Source: Streptomyces sp. PTY087I2
GTDB lineage: Bacteria > Actinomycetota > Actinomycetes > Streptomycetales > Streptomycetaceae
Direction of reading: 5' to 3'
Assembly: GCF_001687325.1 (NCBI RefSeq)
Contig: NZ_LZRD01000023.1
Span: forward strand, 51,032-115,031
DNA: 64,000 nt
Position 1 is the stretch's first letter. Every line of letters begins with the position of its first letter. The translations under genes were made by a program, and so were the position numbers. The notes beneath the pieces are model-generated. The model did not search any database and was not told the DNA's origin. It saw only the letters and a program-made list of their open reading frames with translations. Positions 49,295 to 57,824 of this stretch are shown here, piece by piece.

Positions 49295-50272
49295 ATGGAT
49301 CACACACAGGGAGTGCCGACCGTGCTCGAAGAGGTGGAACGCTGGCTGACCAGGCGCTCCTGGTCGTCCGGCGACCGCCCGCTGGACCGGCTCACCGACG
49401 CCCGGGCCGCCGACCCGCGCCGTACGTCGGTGAGCGTGGTCCTGCCCGCGCTGAACGAGGAGGCCACGGTCGGCGCGATCGTCGCGACGATCCGCCGGGA
49501 GCTGATGGAGAAGGTCCGGCTGGTCGACGAGCTCGTGGTGATCGACTCCGGCTCCACCGACGCCACCGCGGCCGTGGCCCGGGCGGCGGGCGCGCGCGTG
49601 GTCCACCGGGACGCGATCCTGCCCCGGATCCCGGCCCTGCCCGGCAAGGGCGAGGTGCTGTGGCGGTCACTCCTGGTGACCAGCGGCGAGATCGTGTGCT
49701 TCATCGACGCCGACCTCAAGGACTTCTCGGCGGACTTCGTCTCGGGGACGGTCGGCCCGCTGCTCACCGATCCCGCCGTCCAGTTCGTCAAGGCGATGTA
49801 CGACCGCCCGCTCGGCGACAGCGCAGGTCAGGGCGGCCGGGTCACTGAACTGGTGGCACGCCCGCTGCTCAATCTGCACTGGCCGCAGCTGGCCGGTTTC
49901 GTGCAGCCGCTGGGCGGCGAGTACGCGGTGCGGCGGTCCCTGCTGGAGCGGCTGCCGTTCCCGGTCGGTTACGGAGTGGAGCTGGGGCTGCTCGTGGACG
50001 CGCTGCACACGGTGGGTCTGGACGCGCTGGGCCAGGTGGATGTGGGGGTGCGGCGCCACCGCCACCAGGACGGGCAGGCGCTGGGCCGGATGGCGGCGGC
50101 GATCTACCGCACGGCCCAGCTGCGGCTGTCCCGGGGCCATCTGGTGCGGCCGGCGCTGACCCAGTTCGAGCGCGGCGAGGACGGCTTCGTACCGCGCACC
50201 CATGCGGTGGACACGGAGGAGCGGCCACCGATGCGGGAGATCGCGGAGTACGCGGAGCGGTGGGCGGCGTGA
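49295..50272 (+). CDS. gpgS: glucosyl-3-phosphoglycerate synthase
   Basis: A 325-residue GT81 family glycosyltransferase that joins glucose from a nucleotide sugar to 3-phosphoglycerate, the first step to glucosylglycerate and methylglucose lipopolysaccharide-type solutes. Motifs: VSVVLPALNEEATVGAIV, VIDSGSTDATAAVA, the metal-binding ICFIDADLKDF (here VCFIDADLKDF) and GYGVELGLLVDAL with VGVRRHRHQ. Start ATG 49295; GTG 49322, with AGGGA 9 bp before it, is a good alternative. The trehalose gene otsA follows in the same direction. Confidence 0.92.
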   Translation: MDHTQGVPTVLEEVERWLTRRSWSSGDRPLDRLTDARAADPRRTSVSVVLPALNEEATVGAIVATIRRELMEKVRLVDELVVIDSGSTDATAAVARAAGARVVHRDAILPRIPALPGKGEVLWRSLLVTSGEIVCFIDADLKDFSADFVSGTVGPLLTDPAVQFVKAMYDRPLGDSAGQGGRVTELVARPLLNLHWPQLAGFVQPLGGEYAVRRSLLERLPFPVGYGVELGLLVDALHTVGLDALGQVDVGVRRHRHQDGQALGRMAAAIYRTAQLRLSRGHLVRPALTQFERGEDGFVPRTHAVDTEERPPMREIAEYAERWAA

Positions 50273-50364
50273 GGCGTACGCGGGCGCGGTGGGCGGCGTG
50301 ATGCCGGTGACCGGTCCTCCGGACGCGCGTTTGGCGGCTTCCCGAACGGGCTAGGTTCCGCTAC

Positions 50365-51756
50365 ATGGTCACCGAGCACACGTCTTCCTCGAATGCCCAG
50401 GTCCTCGTCGCGTCCAACCGCGGCCCGATCACGTACACGCTCGGCGAGGACGGGACGCTGGACGCCAAGCGCGGCGGCGGCGGTCTCGTCTCCGGGCTGA
50501 GCGCCGTCGACGACAAGCTGTGGGTCTGCGCGGCCCTCGGCGACGGGGACCGCGAGGCGGTACGCCGGGGAGTGGGCGAGCCGGGGGTACGGATGCTCGA
50601 CATCGACGCCGAGGTGCACGCCGACGCGTACAACGGCATCGCCAACTCCGTGCTGTGGTTCGTCCACCACCTGCTGTACCAGACCCCCGTGGAGCCGGTC
50701 TTCGACGCGGAGTTCCGGCGGCAGTGGGCGTCGTACGAGACGTACAACCGGGCCTTCGCCGAGGCACTGGCCCAGGAGGCGGGCCCGGGGGCGGCGGTCC
50801 TGGTGCAGGACTACCACCTGGCCCTGGTCCCCGGCATGCTCCGCGAGCTGCGCCCGGACCTGCGGATCGGCCACTTCTCGCACACCCCGTGGGCGCCCGT
50901 GGACTACTACCGGCTGCTGCCCGACGACATCGCCGAGCAGCTGCTGCGGGGCATTCTCGGCGCGGACCGGGCCGCTTTCCTGACCCGGCGGTGGGCGGAC
51001 GCGTTCATCGGCTGCTGTACGGAGATCCTCGGCGGCACGGGCCGGACCAGGATCGGGGTGCACGGGCTCGGGGCCGACGCGGACTTCCTGCGCCGGCGCT
51101 CGCACGAGGCGGACGTGGACGAGCGGATGGCGGCGCTGCGCGAGCAGGTGGGCGGGGACAGGAAGACGATCGTGCGGGTGGACCGCACCGAGCTGTCCAA
51201 GAACATCGTGCGCGGCCTGCACGCGTACCGCACGCTGCTGGAGACCCGCCCCGAGTGGCGCGAGCGCGTCGTCCATATCGCGTTCGCCTACCCCTCCCGC
51301 CAGGACCTCGCGGTCTACCGGGACTACACGGCGGCGGTGCAGACGCTGGCCACGGAGATCAACGGGGCGTACGGCACGGAGAGTTGGACGCCGGTCGTCC
51401 TCCACGTCAAGGACGACTTCGCCCGCTCGCTGGCCGCGTACCGGCTGGCGGACGTGGCCCTGGTCAACCCGATCCGCGACGGCATGAACCTGGTCGCCAA
51501 GGAGGTCCCCGTCGTCTCGGACCACGGCTGCGCGCTGGTCCTGTCACGGGAGGCGGGGGCGTACGAGGAGCTGGGCGAGGACGCGATCGTGGTGAACCCG
51601 TACGACGTGACGGGCACGGCGGAGGCCCTGCACGAGGCGCTGACGATGAGCGGGGACGAGCGGTCGGGCCGTACGAAGCGACTGGCGGAGGCGGCGACCG
51701 CGCTGCCGCCGCAGCGGTGGTTCCTGGAGCAGTTGGAGGCGCTGCGGGAGGGGTGA
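50365..51756 (+). CDS. otsA: trehalose-6-phosphate synthase
   Basis: A 463-residue GT20 enzyme forming trehalose-6-phosphate from glucose-6-phosphate and a nucleotide glucose. It has the N-terminal LVASNRGPITYTLGEDGTLDAKRGGGGLVSGL donor loop, VLVQDYHLALVPGMLRELRPD with the catalytic-region HFSHTPW(A)P, and the C-terminal ALVNPIRDGMNLVAKEVPVV block. Length and motif order are normal. Convergent with otsB, 53 bp apart. Confidence 0.95.
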   Translation: MVTEHTSSSNAQVLVASNRGPITYTLGEDGTLDAKRGGGGLVSGLSAVDDKLWVCAALGDGDREAVRRGVGEPGVRMLDIDAEVHADAYNGIANSVLWFVHHLLYQTPVEPVFDAEFRRQWASYETYNRAFAEALAQEAGPGAAVLVQDYHLALVPGMLRELRPDLRIGHFSHTPWAPVDYYRLLPDDIAEQLLRGILGADRAAFLTRRWADAFIGCCTEILGGTGRTRIGVHGLGADADFLRRRSHEADVDERMAALREQVGGDRKTIVRVDRTELSKNIVRGLHAYRTLLETRPEWRERVVHIAFAYPSRQDLAVYRDYTAAVQTLATEINGAYGTESWTPVVLHVKDDFARSLAAYRLADVALVNPIRDGMNLVAKEVPVVSDHGCALVLSREAGAYEELGEDAIVVNPYDVTGTAEALHEALTMSGDERSGRTKRLAEAATALPPQRWFLEQLEALREG

Positions 51757-51808
51757 GCCCCCTTGCGGCTTGACAGCCGCTCGGCCGGGGCCGCCGCCCG
51801 ATCGGTGT

Positions 51809-52660
51809 CTACAGCCGCTCGGCCAGGGCCGCCAGGAAGTCCACCACCGCGGCCGGGCCCGGGACCAACAGGTCGGCGCGCTCGGCCAGTTCGGGCACCT
51901 CGGCGCTGCCGCTGCACACCAGAAGACCGGGGATGCCGTCCGGGCCCTCGCTGCGCAGCTTCTCCACCGCGGCGAACGCGGCGAGGTCCCCGAGGTCGTC
52001 GCCCGCGTAGATCACGGACTCGGCGTCCAGCTCCGCGACGAACCCGGCGAGCGCGACGCCCTTGTCCATGCCGGGCGGGCGCAACTCCAGGACCAGCCGC
52101 CCCGGTTCGACGATCAGGCCGTATTTCGCGGCCAGCTCGCCGAGGGGCCCGCGCAGCGACTCGAAGGCCGCCTGCGGGTCCTGGGCCCGCCGGGTGTGGA
52201 CGGCGACGGCCTGCCCCTTCTCCTCGATCCAGGTGCCGTTCCAGGCCCCGAACTCGTGCAGTACGCCGGGGAGTTCGGCGCGCACGGCCGTAACGCCCGG
52301 ATGCGGGGCGGGAGCGTGGACCACACCGGTCACGGCGTCCCAGCGCTCGGCGCCGTAATGTCCGAGCACGACCAGGTGCTCCAGACCGGGGACGCCCGCG
52401 AAGCCCCCGTAGCGCACGGCGACGCCCGCCGGGCGGCCGGTGATCACGGCGATGGCGGCGACCTTCGGCGCGAGCGCGGCGAGCGCATCGACGGTGCCGG
52501 GGTGGGCGCGGGCCTGCTCGGGGTCCGGGACGATGTCGGCGAGCGTGCCGTCGAAGTCGAGCGCGACGACCGCGCGGTCGGGCCGGGCGAGAACGGCGTC
52601 GAGCCCCTCGCGGCCGGCCGGGGTGGTCGGGTTCGGAAGACGTTCCGGGTGACTGCCCAT
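51809..52660 (-). CDS. otsB: trehalose-6-phosphate phosphatase
   Basis: A 283-residue HAD phosphatase that dephosphorylates trehalose-6-phosphate. Nucleophile motif VVALDFDGTLADIVPDP, motif II AVITGRPAG, the cap region with HYGAERWD, LELRPPGMDKGVALAGFV (motif III lysine) and motif IV YAGDDLGDLAAF are all present. Faces otsA tail to tail, giving a compact trehalose module with gpgS. Start ATG 52660. Confidence 0.95.
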   Translation of the reverse strand: MGSHPERLPNPTTPAGREGLDAVLARPDRAVVALDFDGTLADIVPDPEQARAHPGTVDALAALAPKVAAIAVITGRPAGVAVRYGGFAGVPGLEHLVVLGHYGAERWDAVTGVVHAPAPHPGVTAVRAELPGVLHEFGAWNGTWIEEKGQAVAVHTRRAQDPQAAFESLRGPLGELAAKYGLIVEPGRLVLELRPPGMDKGVALAGFVAELDAESVIYAGDDLGDLAAFAAVEKLRSEGPDGIPGLLVCSGSAEVPELAERADLLVPGPAAVVDFLAALAERL

Positions 52661-52755
52661 GGGGCGAGCCTAAGCCCTGGACGGGTCGGCCACGAGCCCT
52701 GTGGGGGCGGAGAGGGCGTCCAGGCCGCCGGCGGTCCTCACCGGCCGGACAGGGC

Positions 52756-54015
52756 TCAGGCCAGTTCCGCCTTGCGCACCGCGGGGGACGCGAGGCACAC
52801 GACCATGCCGATCGCGCTGAGCACACCGCCGGCGAGGAAGGCCGTGGAGACCCCGCCGTAGCTGACGAGAGCGCCGAAGGCCGGGAAGGTCAGCGGGGCG
52901 AGCCCGAGCGCCGTCAAGCTGGTCACCGCTGTGACCCGCCCCAGGTAGGCGTGGTCCGTGGCTGTCTGGATGAGGGCGTGCGCCAGGCCTCCGGCGATCC
53001 CGCCCATCAGTCCGGCGAGGGCGGCGAGGGCAACCGTCAGGCCCAGCTCCGGGACGGCGGGGAACAGGGCGATGCAGGTGGAGGTCACCAGGGTGGTGAC
53101 GATGAGCGCGTAACCCGCCCTCGGCAGGCGCCCCAGAACGGTGAGGATGAGGGCGCTGACCGCCGCTCCCGCACCGAATCCGGCGACGATCCAGCCCATG
53201 CCCGCGGCTCCCCAGCCGCGTTCGGAGGTGAGGAAGACGAATCCGATGTTGAGGGGTCCGGCGAATCCCAGCTCGCTGAGGGCGGCCGCGAGCACCAGCG
53301 GGCCGATCAGCTTGTGTCGGCGGACGAAGACCAGGCCTTCGACGAGGTCACGGCGGGCCGAGGTCTCGCGGGGCTGCGTATCTGCGTCCGGGGCCTGCTC
53401 GACCGTCCGCATACGGACGGTGAGGAGGAGCAGGAGCGAGGCTCCGAACAGGACGCTCGCAAGCCCGAAGGCCGCGGCCGGCCCACTGACGCCCATGGCG
53501 AACCCGGCGAGCGGCGGTCCCATGGTGTTGCCGCCCCGGACGGCGAGTGCCCGCATGCCCTGGATACGCACCAGCTGGTCGGGCGTGGAGATCTTGGGCG
53601 GGAGCGCCCCGACAGCGGGCATGAACACGGCGTCGACGGCGCCGAAGAGCAGGGCGACGGTGATGAGCAGCCAGACGTGGCCGGGCGTGAAGGCGAGCGC
53701 CGCTGCCGCCGCCGCGATGACGACGAAGCGCACCGCGTCACTGCCGATGACGACCCTGCGTGGCCCGAAACGATCGGCGATCACGCCTCCACCGAGCATG
53801 AGCACGGCTCGGGGAACCGCCCCGGTCGCCACGATCAACCCGACTTCCGCGGGCCCGGCTATGCGGTTGGCCGCCCAGCCCAGGGCCATGAAGTAGATGC
53901 TGTCGCCGAGGATGGAGAGGGTGTAGGCGGCGAGCCAGCGCATGACGGTTCCGTCTTTGTACGCGGGCCTGGTCGCGGAACGCTCCGGCGTCAGGGTGCG
54001 GGTGTCATCCGCCAT
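52756..54015 (-). CDS. MFS transporter, exporter type
   Basis: A 419-residue 12-helix MFS protein. ATG 54015 is chosen because 25 residues of unlikely sequence precede it in the longer frame. Motifs: AAYTLSILGDSIYFMALGWAANRIAGPAEVGLIVATGAVPRAVLMLGGGVIADRFGPRRVV (helices 1-2 and loop A), MGPPLAGFAMG, and a central loop with DADTQPRETSARRDL. The pattern is that of the macrolide/enterobactin-exporter (MFS_3) group. It lies downstream of a secreted small-peptide gene in the same direction, so it might export a related product; no direct evidence. Confidence 0.88.
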   Translation of the reverse strand: MADDTRTLTPERSATRPAYKDGTVMRWLAAYTLSILGDSIYFMALGWAANRIAGPAEVGLIVATGAVPRAVLMLGGGVIADRFGPRRVVIGSDAVRFVVIAAAAAALAFTPGHVWLLITVALLFGAVDAVFMPAVGALPPKISTPDQLVRIQGMRALAVRGGNTMGPPLAGFAMGVSGPAAAFGLASVLFGASLLLLLTVRMRTVEQAPDADTQPRETSARRDLVEGLVFVRRHKLIGPLVLAAALSELGFAGPLNIGFVFLTSERGWGAAGMGWIVAGFGAGAAVSALILTVLGRLPRAGYALIVTTLVTSTCIALFPAVPELGLTVALAALAGLMGGIAGGLAHALIQTATDHAYLGRVTAVTSLTALGLAPLTFPAFGALVSYGGVSTAFLAGGVLSAIGMVVCLASPAVRKAELA

Positions 54016-54124
54016 GGGGGTGTCCTCTTCTCCTGGGAAGGCGGGGTAACTCGGTTCAACAGGAACGGAATTGACGTCGGCGGACCTCACCCTGGCAGGC
54101 GCGGGTCACCGCGCGGGCGAGGAA

Positions 54125-54331
54125 CTAGTCCCAGCCGGTGGTGTCCTTGGACGTGGCCGGGGTGGGGGTCGGCTCGGCGGCGGCGGGACCTGCTTCGTGG
54201 TTCGTGGTGGCGGCGGCCGCGACCGGGGCGCTCTCGTGGGTGGCGAGCTCGGCGATACCGAAAGCCGGGAGGGCGACGAGGGCGAGAATTGCGGCGGACT
54301 TCGCGGCGAGACGCAGGCTCTTTTCAGACAT
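54125..54331 (-). CDS. small secreted peptide, candidate signalling peptide
   Basis: A 68-residue peptide from ATG 54331 (GAGG upstream): basic start (MSEKSLRLAAKSA), hydrophobic core (AILALVALPAFGIAELA), then a hydrophilic Ala/Pro/Thr-rich part ending SKDTTGWD. It looks like a Sec-exported pro-peptide. The gene sits between an MFS exporter and a small unknown gene, next to a regulator with a large sensor domain. A role as a pheromone-like signal is my inference from context. Confidence 0.7.
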   Translation of the reverse strand: MSEKSLRLAAKSAAILALVALPAFGIAELATHESAPVAAAATTNHEAGPAAAEPTPTPATSKDTTGWD

Positions 54332-54478
54332 GGCAAACCTCTTCTACGAAAGGAAGGACCGGGATTTGTCAGCTTCGGCGTCCCTGTGTTGCTCGGGCCC
54401 GTCCTGCTGACATCAACGAGTCTTGCCTGCTCGAGAGCCGCCGACCAGGTTTACGGGTTGACCTCATCCGGCCTTCGC

Positions 54479-54805
54479 CTATTCCGTCCTTCGCTCCGGC
54501 TCCTGAAGCATCCGGTCGAACAGTGCCAGCACCAGTGCCGCCGAGTAGCTTGTGACGTAGGCCTGTTGCAACGCGGGCACGCTGTCGAGCGCCCGGAGCG
54601 TCACCGCGTACGCGACCGTTTCCGCCGCGGACAGGGTCGCGGCGCTGATGAAGAACCCGACGGTCAGCTCGCCCCCGTCGCCGAGGTGGACGCTGAGGTG
54701 ACCGACCTTGTCCTCGGGGGTCGTATGAGAATGGAATGCGGCCTTGAGGGACTCCGAGGATCCAGGGGTGCCGGGAAGGCGAATGCGGACGTGGATCAGA
54801 CGCAT
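54479..54805 (-). CDS. uncharacterised small protein of the peptide/regulator locus
   Basis: A 108-residue soluble protein (MRLIHVRIRLPGTPGSSESLKAAF ... LGDGGELTVGFFISAATLSAAETVAYAVTLRALDSVPALQQAYV) starting at ATG 54805. Predicted strand-then-helix layout; I recognise no family. It is divergent from the TrmB/LuxR-type regulator, sharing a 176-bp promoter region, and lies upstream of the secreted peptide gene. Confidence 0.65.
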   Translation of the reverse strand: MRLIHVRIRLPGTPGSSESLKAAFHSHTTPEDKVGHLSVHLGDGGELTVGFFISAATLSAAETVAYAVTLRALDSVPALQQAYVTSYSAALVLALFDRMLQEPERRTE

Positions 54806-54981
54806 GCCTCCAGCCTCTCAGGAGCGCAGAAGCCGCCACAGCCGCCCATACCGGACTGTTTATGCTGTTGCCGGTTCCGGCCATCTCCCCGGCAGGTATT
54901 CCAGAGACCCATGGACACATGGTCATATGCCAGAGGCACATGCTTTGATTCGTCCTGATCATCAATTGGGGGAGGACGAAT

Positions 54982-55986
54982 ATGCTGGAAGCACTGGGGT
55001 TGGACGGCGTCTCCGAGAACGTGTATCGCGCCGTACTCGCCCATCCACAGGCCGAGTTCAACATGCTTCGCGAGAGACTCGGCCTGCCCGAGGCCGAGTT
55101 GCGTGCGGCCTTGGACAAGCTGAGTGAACTGGCGCTCGTAAGAACCGGGTTCGACCAACCGCACTGCTTCCGGGCCGTGGACCCGGAGGTCGGCATCCAG
55201 GCCGTCATCGCCCGCCAGCAGGAGCGCCTGGCTGCCGAGCAGCAGCGGATCGAGCAGATTCGCCTCGCCGCCGCACAACTGGCCGCGGACTTCACCGTTG
55301 CCCGACCCCACAAGCAGATCGACGGGATCGAACGCCTCGACGGGATCGAGGAGATCAGAGAACGGATCTCGCTCCTCGTCCGCGGCATCCGCACCGAGGT
55401 CATGACGCTGGCGCCCGGGGGAGCGCAGAGCGAGGCCAGTATGGAGGCGGCGAAGCCGCAGGACCAGGCGCTCCTGGAGCGCGGTGTCCGGATGCGGACG
55501 CTCTACCTCGAAAGCGTCCGCAACAGCCAGCCCACCGTGGCTTACGCGAACTGGCTCACCGAACTGAACGGCGAGGTGCGTACGACCGCGTCCCTGCCGA
55601 TCCGGCTGATGGTCCTGGACCGGCGGATCGCCATTGTCCCAACCGACGAGGAGAACAGCCGCGCGGGCGCGCTGGTACTCACCGGAAGCGGCACCGTCAC
55701 CGCCCTGTGCGCACTCTTCGACACCATCTGGGACAGCGCCGCTCCCCTGGGCAGCGCTTCCTCCCGTGATCGGGAGGACCACCGCGGCCTTTCTCCCCAG
55801 GAGTCGGAGGCGCTCCGCCTCCTCGGCCAGGGCCTCACCGACGACGCGGTCGCCAAACGCCTCGGTGTCTCGCCCCGCACGGCCCGCCGTATCGCCGCGG
55901 ATCTGATGGAGAAGCTCGGTGCTCGCAGCCGTCTGCAGGCGGGCGCGCGGGCAGTGGCCAAGGGCTGGCTCACCGGCGAGGAGTGA
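54982..55986 (+). CDS. TrmB-like/LuxR-type transcriptional regulator
   Basis: A 334-residue regulator. Residues 1-60 are a TrmB-like winged helix (GLDGVSENVYRAVLAHPQAEFNMLRERLGLPEAELRAALDKLSELALVR), then a coiled-coil-like stretch, a phospholipase-D-like central sensor region (EVMTLAPGG, RMRTLYLESVRN, RLMVLDRRIAIVPTD), and a C-terminal LuxR helix-turn-helix (LSPQESEALRLLGQGLTDDAVAKRLGVSPRTARRIAADLMEKLGARSRLQAGARAVAKGWL). ATG 54982 follows GGGGGAGGA. This two-HTH architecture is common in Streptomyces; ligands unknown. Divergent from the small unknown and secreted peptide genes. Confidence 0.88.
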   Translation: MLEALGLDGVSENVYRAVLAHPQAEFNMLRERLGLPEAELRAALDKLSELALVRTGFDQPHCFRAVDPEVGIQAVIARQQERLAAEQQRIEQIRLAAAQLAADFTVARPHKQIDGIERLDGIEEIRERISLLVRGIRTEVMTLAPGGAQSEASMEAAKPQDQALLERGVRMRTLYLESVRNSQPTVAYANWLTELNGEVRTTASLPIRLMVLDRRIAIVPTDEENSRAGALVLTGSGTVTALCALFDTIWDSAAPLGSASSRDREDHRGLSPQESEALRLLGQGLTDDAVAKRLGVSPRTARRIAADLMEKLGARSRLQAGARAVAKGWLTGEE

Positions 55987-56041
55987 GAGCCGCTCCGGCC
56001 GGGCCGCGCGCGGGAGACAGCCGCAGCCGGCCGCGCCGTTC

Positions 56042-56785
56042 TCAGGGTGCCTCCGTGTCCGTCCCCCTGACCGCGAGCGCGGCCGCGAGTCCGGCCGGGG
56101 CCGCGACGTCGTAGAAGCGCCAGTCCGGCACCACCGCGCCCTCCCCCACGTAGTCGTGCGCGGCGCCCATGGCCAGCCCGGTGCCGAGACCCTTGAGATA
56201 GGCCTCCTTCCGCGCCCAGATGCGGGCGAAGACGGCCGCCCTCCGGTCGGGTGGCGCGAGTTCCACGAGAGCCTGCTCGCGTGGGTGCAGGGTGGTGGCG
56301 ATCTCGTCGGCGACCTCCACCGCCGGGTGGACCTCCAGGTCCGCGCCCACCGCCGTACGGGCCAGGGCGATCAGGCAGTACCCGGCACGCCGGGACAGCG
56401 AGAACTGCAGCGAGCTGCCCGCCACGACGGGTCTGCCATGGCCGGCGTCGCACACCGGGCAGTCCGCCCGGGCGAGCTGTACGTCCTCGGGAGCCCTGCC
56501 CAGATGCGCCCCGAGGATTCGGCGCAGGGCGATGTGCGAGGCCATGTAGTGGGCGCGGTCCAGGGGCGAGCGGAAGGCCGTGGCCCTGGACCGCTCCTCC
56601 GCGTCGAGCAGGGCCATGGGGTCGGGCTCTGCGGCCCCGGCGGCGAGGCGCACCAGCCATAGCCGGGGGCCCGCCGCGGGCCGGACGAGTTCGGCCAGGT
56701 GGCCGGAGCGGTAGAGGCGTGGGGTGAGCGTGCCGGTCGAGGCGAGCCGGGTGGGGATCTCGCGGGACAGCAGCGTCGTGGACAT
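56042..56785 (-). CDS. 4'-phosphopantetheinyl transferase, Sfp type
   Basis: A 247-residue enzyme that arms carrier (T) domains by attaching phosphopantetheine. Motifs: RSPLDRAHYMASHIALRRIL, LQFSLSRRAGYCLIAL, GADLEVHP (the metal-binding Asp/Glu of GxDxE) and the RIWARKEAYLKGLGTGL signature (WxxKEAxxK). It is downstream of the dehydratase and NRPS genes in the same orientation, so it probably activates that NRPS and perhaps others. Confidence 0.93.
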   Translation of the reverse strand: MSTTLLSREIPTRLASTGTLTPRLYRSGHLAELVRPAAGPRLWLVRLAAGAAEPDPMALLDAEERSRATAFRSPLDRAHYMASHIALRRILGAHLGRAPEDVQLARADCPVCDAGHGRPVVAGSSLQFSLSRRAGYCLIALARTAVGADLEVHPAVEVADEIATTLHPREQALVELAPPDRRAAVFARIWARKEAYLKGLGTGLAMGAAHDYVGEGAVVPDWRFYDVAAPAGLAAALAVRGTDTEAP

Positions 56786-56840
56786 GGTGCTCCTTACGGC
56801 GAGGAAGAAGGATAGGGGCGCGGGCTGGGCGGGGGCGGGA

Positions 56841-57824
56841 TCAGCCGACGGCCAGTGCGGGCAGCGGATCCCGCGTACGGGCCTCGTCCGCGAGCAGCTT
56901 GTCGAACCGCGCGCGGGAGATGTTGCCGCCCGTCAGGACGACCACGACGTCCCGGGTGTGTTCGGCCCTCAACGCAGCCGCGACCGCAGCGGCCGAGCTC
57001 GGTTCGGCCACGACGCCGCAACCGAGCAGCAGGGACATGGCTCGGAGGATCTCGTCGTCCTCCACCGCCATGAGGCGATCGGACCCGGCGGCCACGATCG
57101 GGAGGGCGACGCATCCCGGCGACTGGCCGCGCAGCCCGTCGGCCACGGAGGCGGACGGCGGGACGGTTACCGGTCTGCCGGTCGCAAGGGAGAGCGCGTA
57201 CCGGGGGGCCGACACCGGCTCGACCCCGATCACGGCCGGAGCCGGGGCCATGCCGTCGCGGACCCGCCCGGCCCAGGCCTCCTTCGCAAGGCACATGCCG
57301 GCGAGCAGCCCGCCGCCGCCGACGGGCACGTACACCGCCTCGGTCTCCGGTGCCTGGGCGGCGATCTCCAGGCCCGTGGTGCCCTGGCCCGCGATGACGT
57401 CGGCATGGTCGGACGACGGGACCAGCGTCGCGCCCTGCTCGACGGCCAGGGCCTCCGCCAGGCGGTTCCGCTCCGCTACCCCGCCCTCCACGAAGCGGAC
57501 GCGGGCGCCCAGCTCGCGGATCCGCTCGACCTTCTCCGGCGCCGACTGCGCGGTCATCACCACCGTCGCCGGGATCCTCCGGGCGCGGGCCAGCATCGCC
57601 AGCGCCTTGCCGTGGTTCCCGGAGGAGGCCGTCACCACCCGGGTGGGGGCGGCGGCCACGAAGGCATTGGTCACCCCGCGCAGTTTGAACGACCCCGACT
57701 TCTGCAGGTCCTCCCGCTTGAGCAACACATGGGTGCCGGGGATGCGCAGGACCGGCGTCCTGCGGACCACGGGGGCGATGCGCTGCCCGGCGGCCTGCAC
57801 GTCCTGGAAGGTCGGAATCCTCAT
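56841..57824 (-). CDS. PLP-dependent threonine/serine dehydratase or racemase
   Basis: A 327-residue fold-type II PLP enzyme. PLP lysine in EDLQKSGSFKLRGVTNAF, substrate loop ASSGNHGKALA, phosphate-binding tetraglycine VPVGGGGLLAG. The length lacks the ACT regulatory domain, as in catabolic threonine dehydratases and serine/hydroxyaspartate racemase-dehydratases. Its ATG overlaps the NRPS stop by 4 bp, so it is part of that operon; there it may make 2-oxobutyrate, a D-amino acid or a dehydroamino building block rather than serve general metabolism. Confidence 0.88.
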   Translation of the reverse strand: MRIPTFQDVQAAGQRIAPVVRRTPVLRIPGTHVLLKREDLQKSGSFKLRGVTNAFVAAAPTRVVTASSGNHGKALAMLARARRIPATVVMTAQSAPEKVERIRELGARVRFVEGGVAERNRLAEALAVEQGATLVPSSDHADVIAGQGTTGLEIAAQAPETEAVYVPVGGGGLLAGMCLAKEAWAGRVRDGMAPAPAVIGVEPVSAPRYALSLATGRPVTVPPSASVADGLRGQSPGCVALPIVAAGSDRLMAVEDDEILRAMSLLLGCGVVAEPSSAAAVAAALRAEHTRDVVVVLTGGNISRARFDKLLADEARTRDPLPALAVG

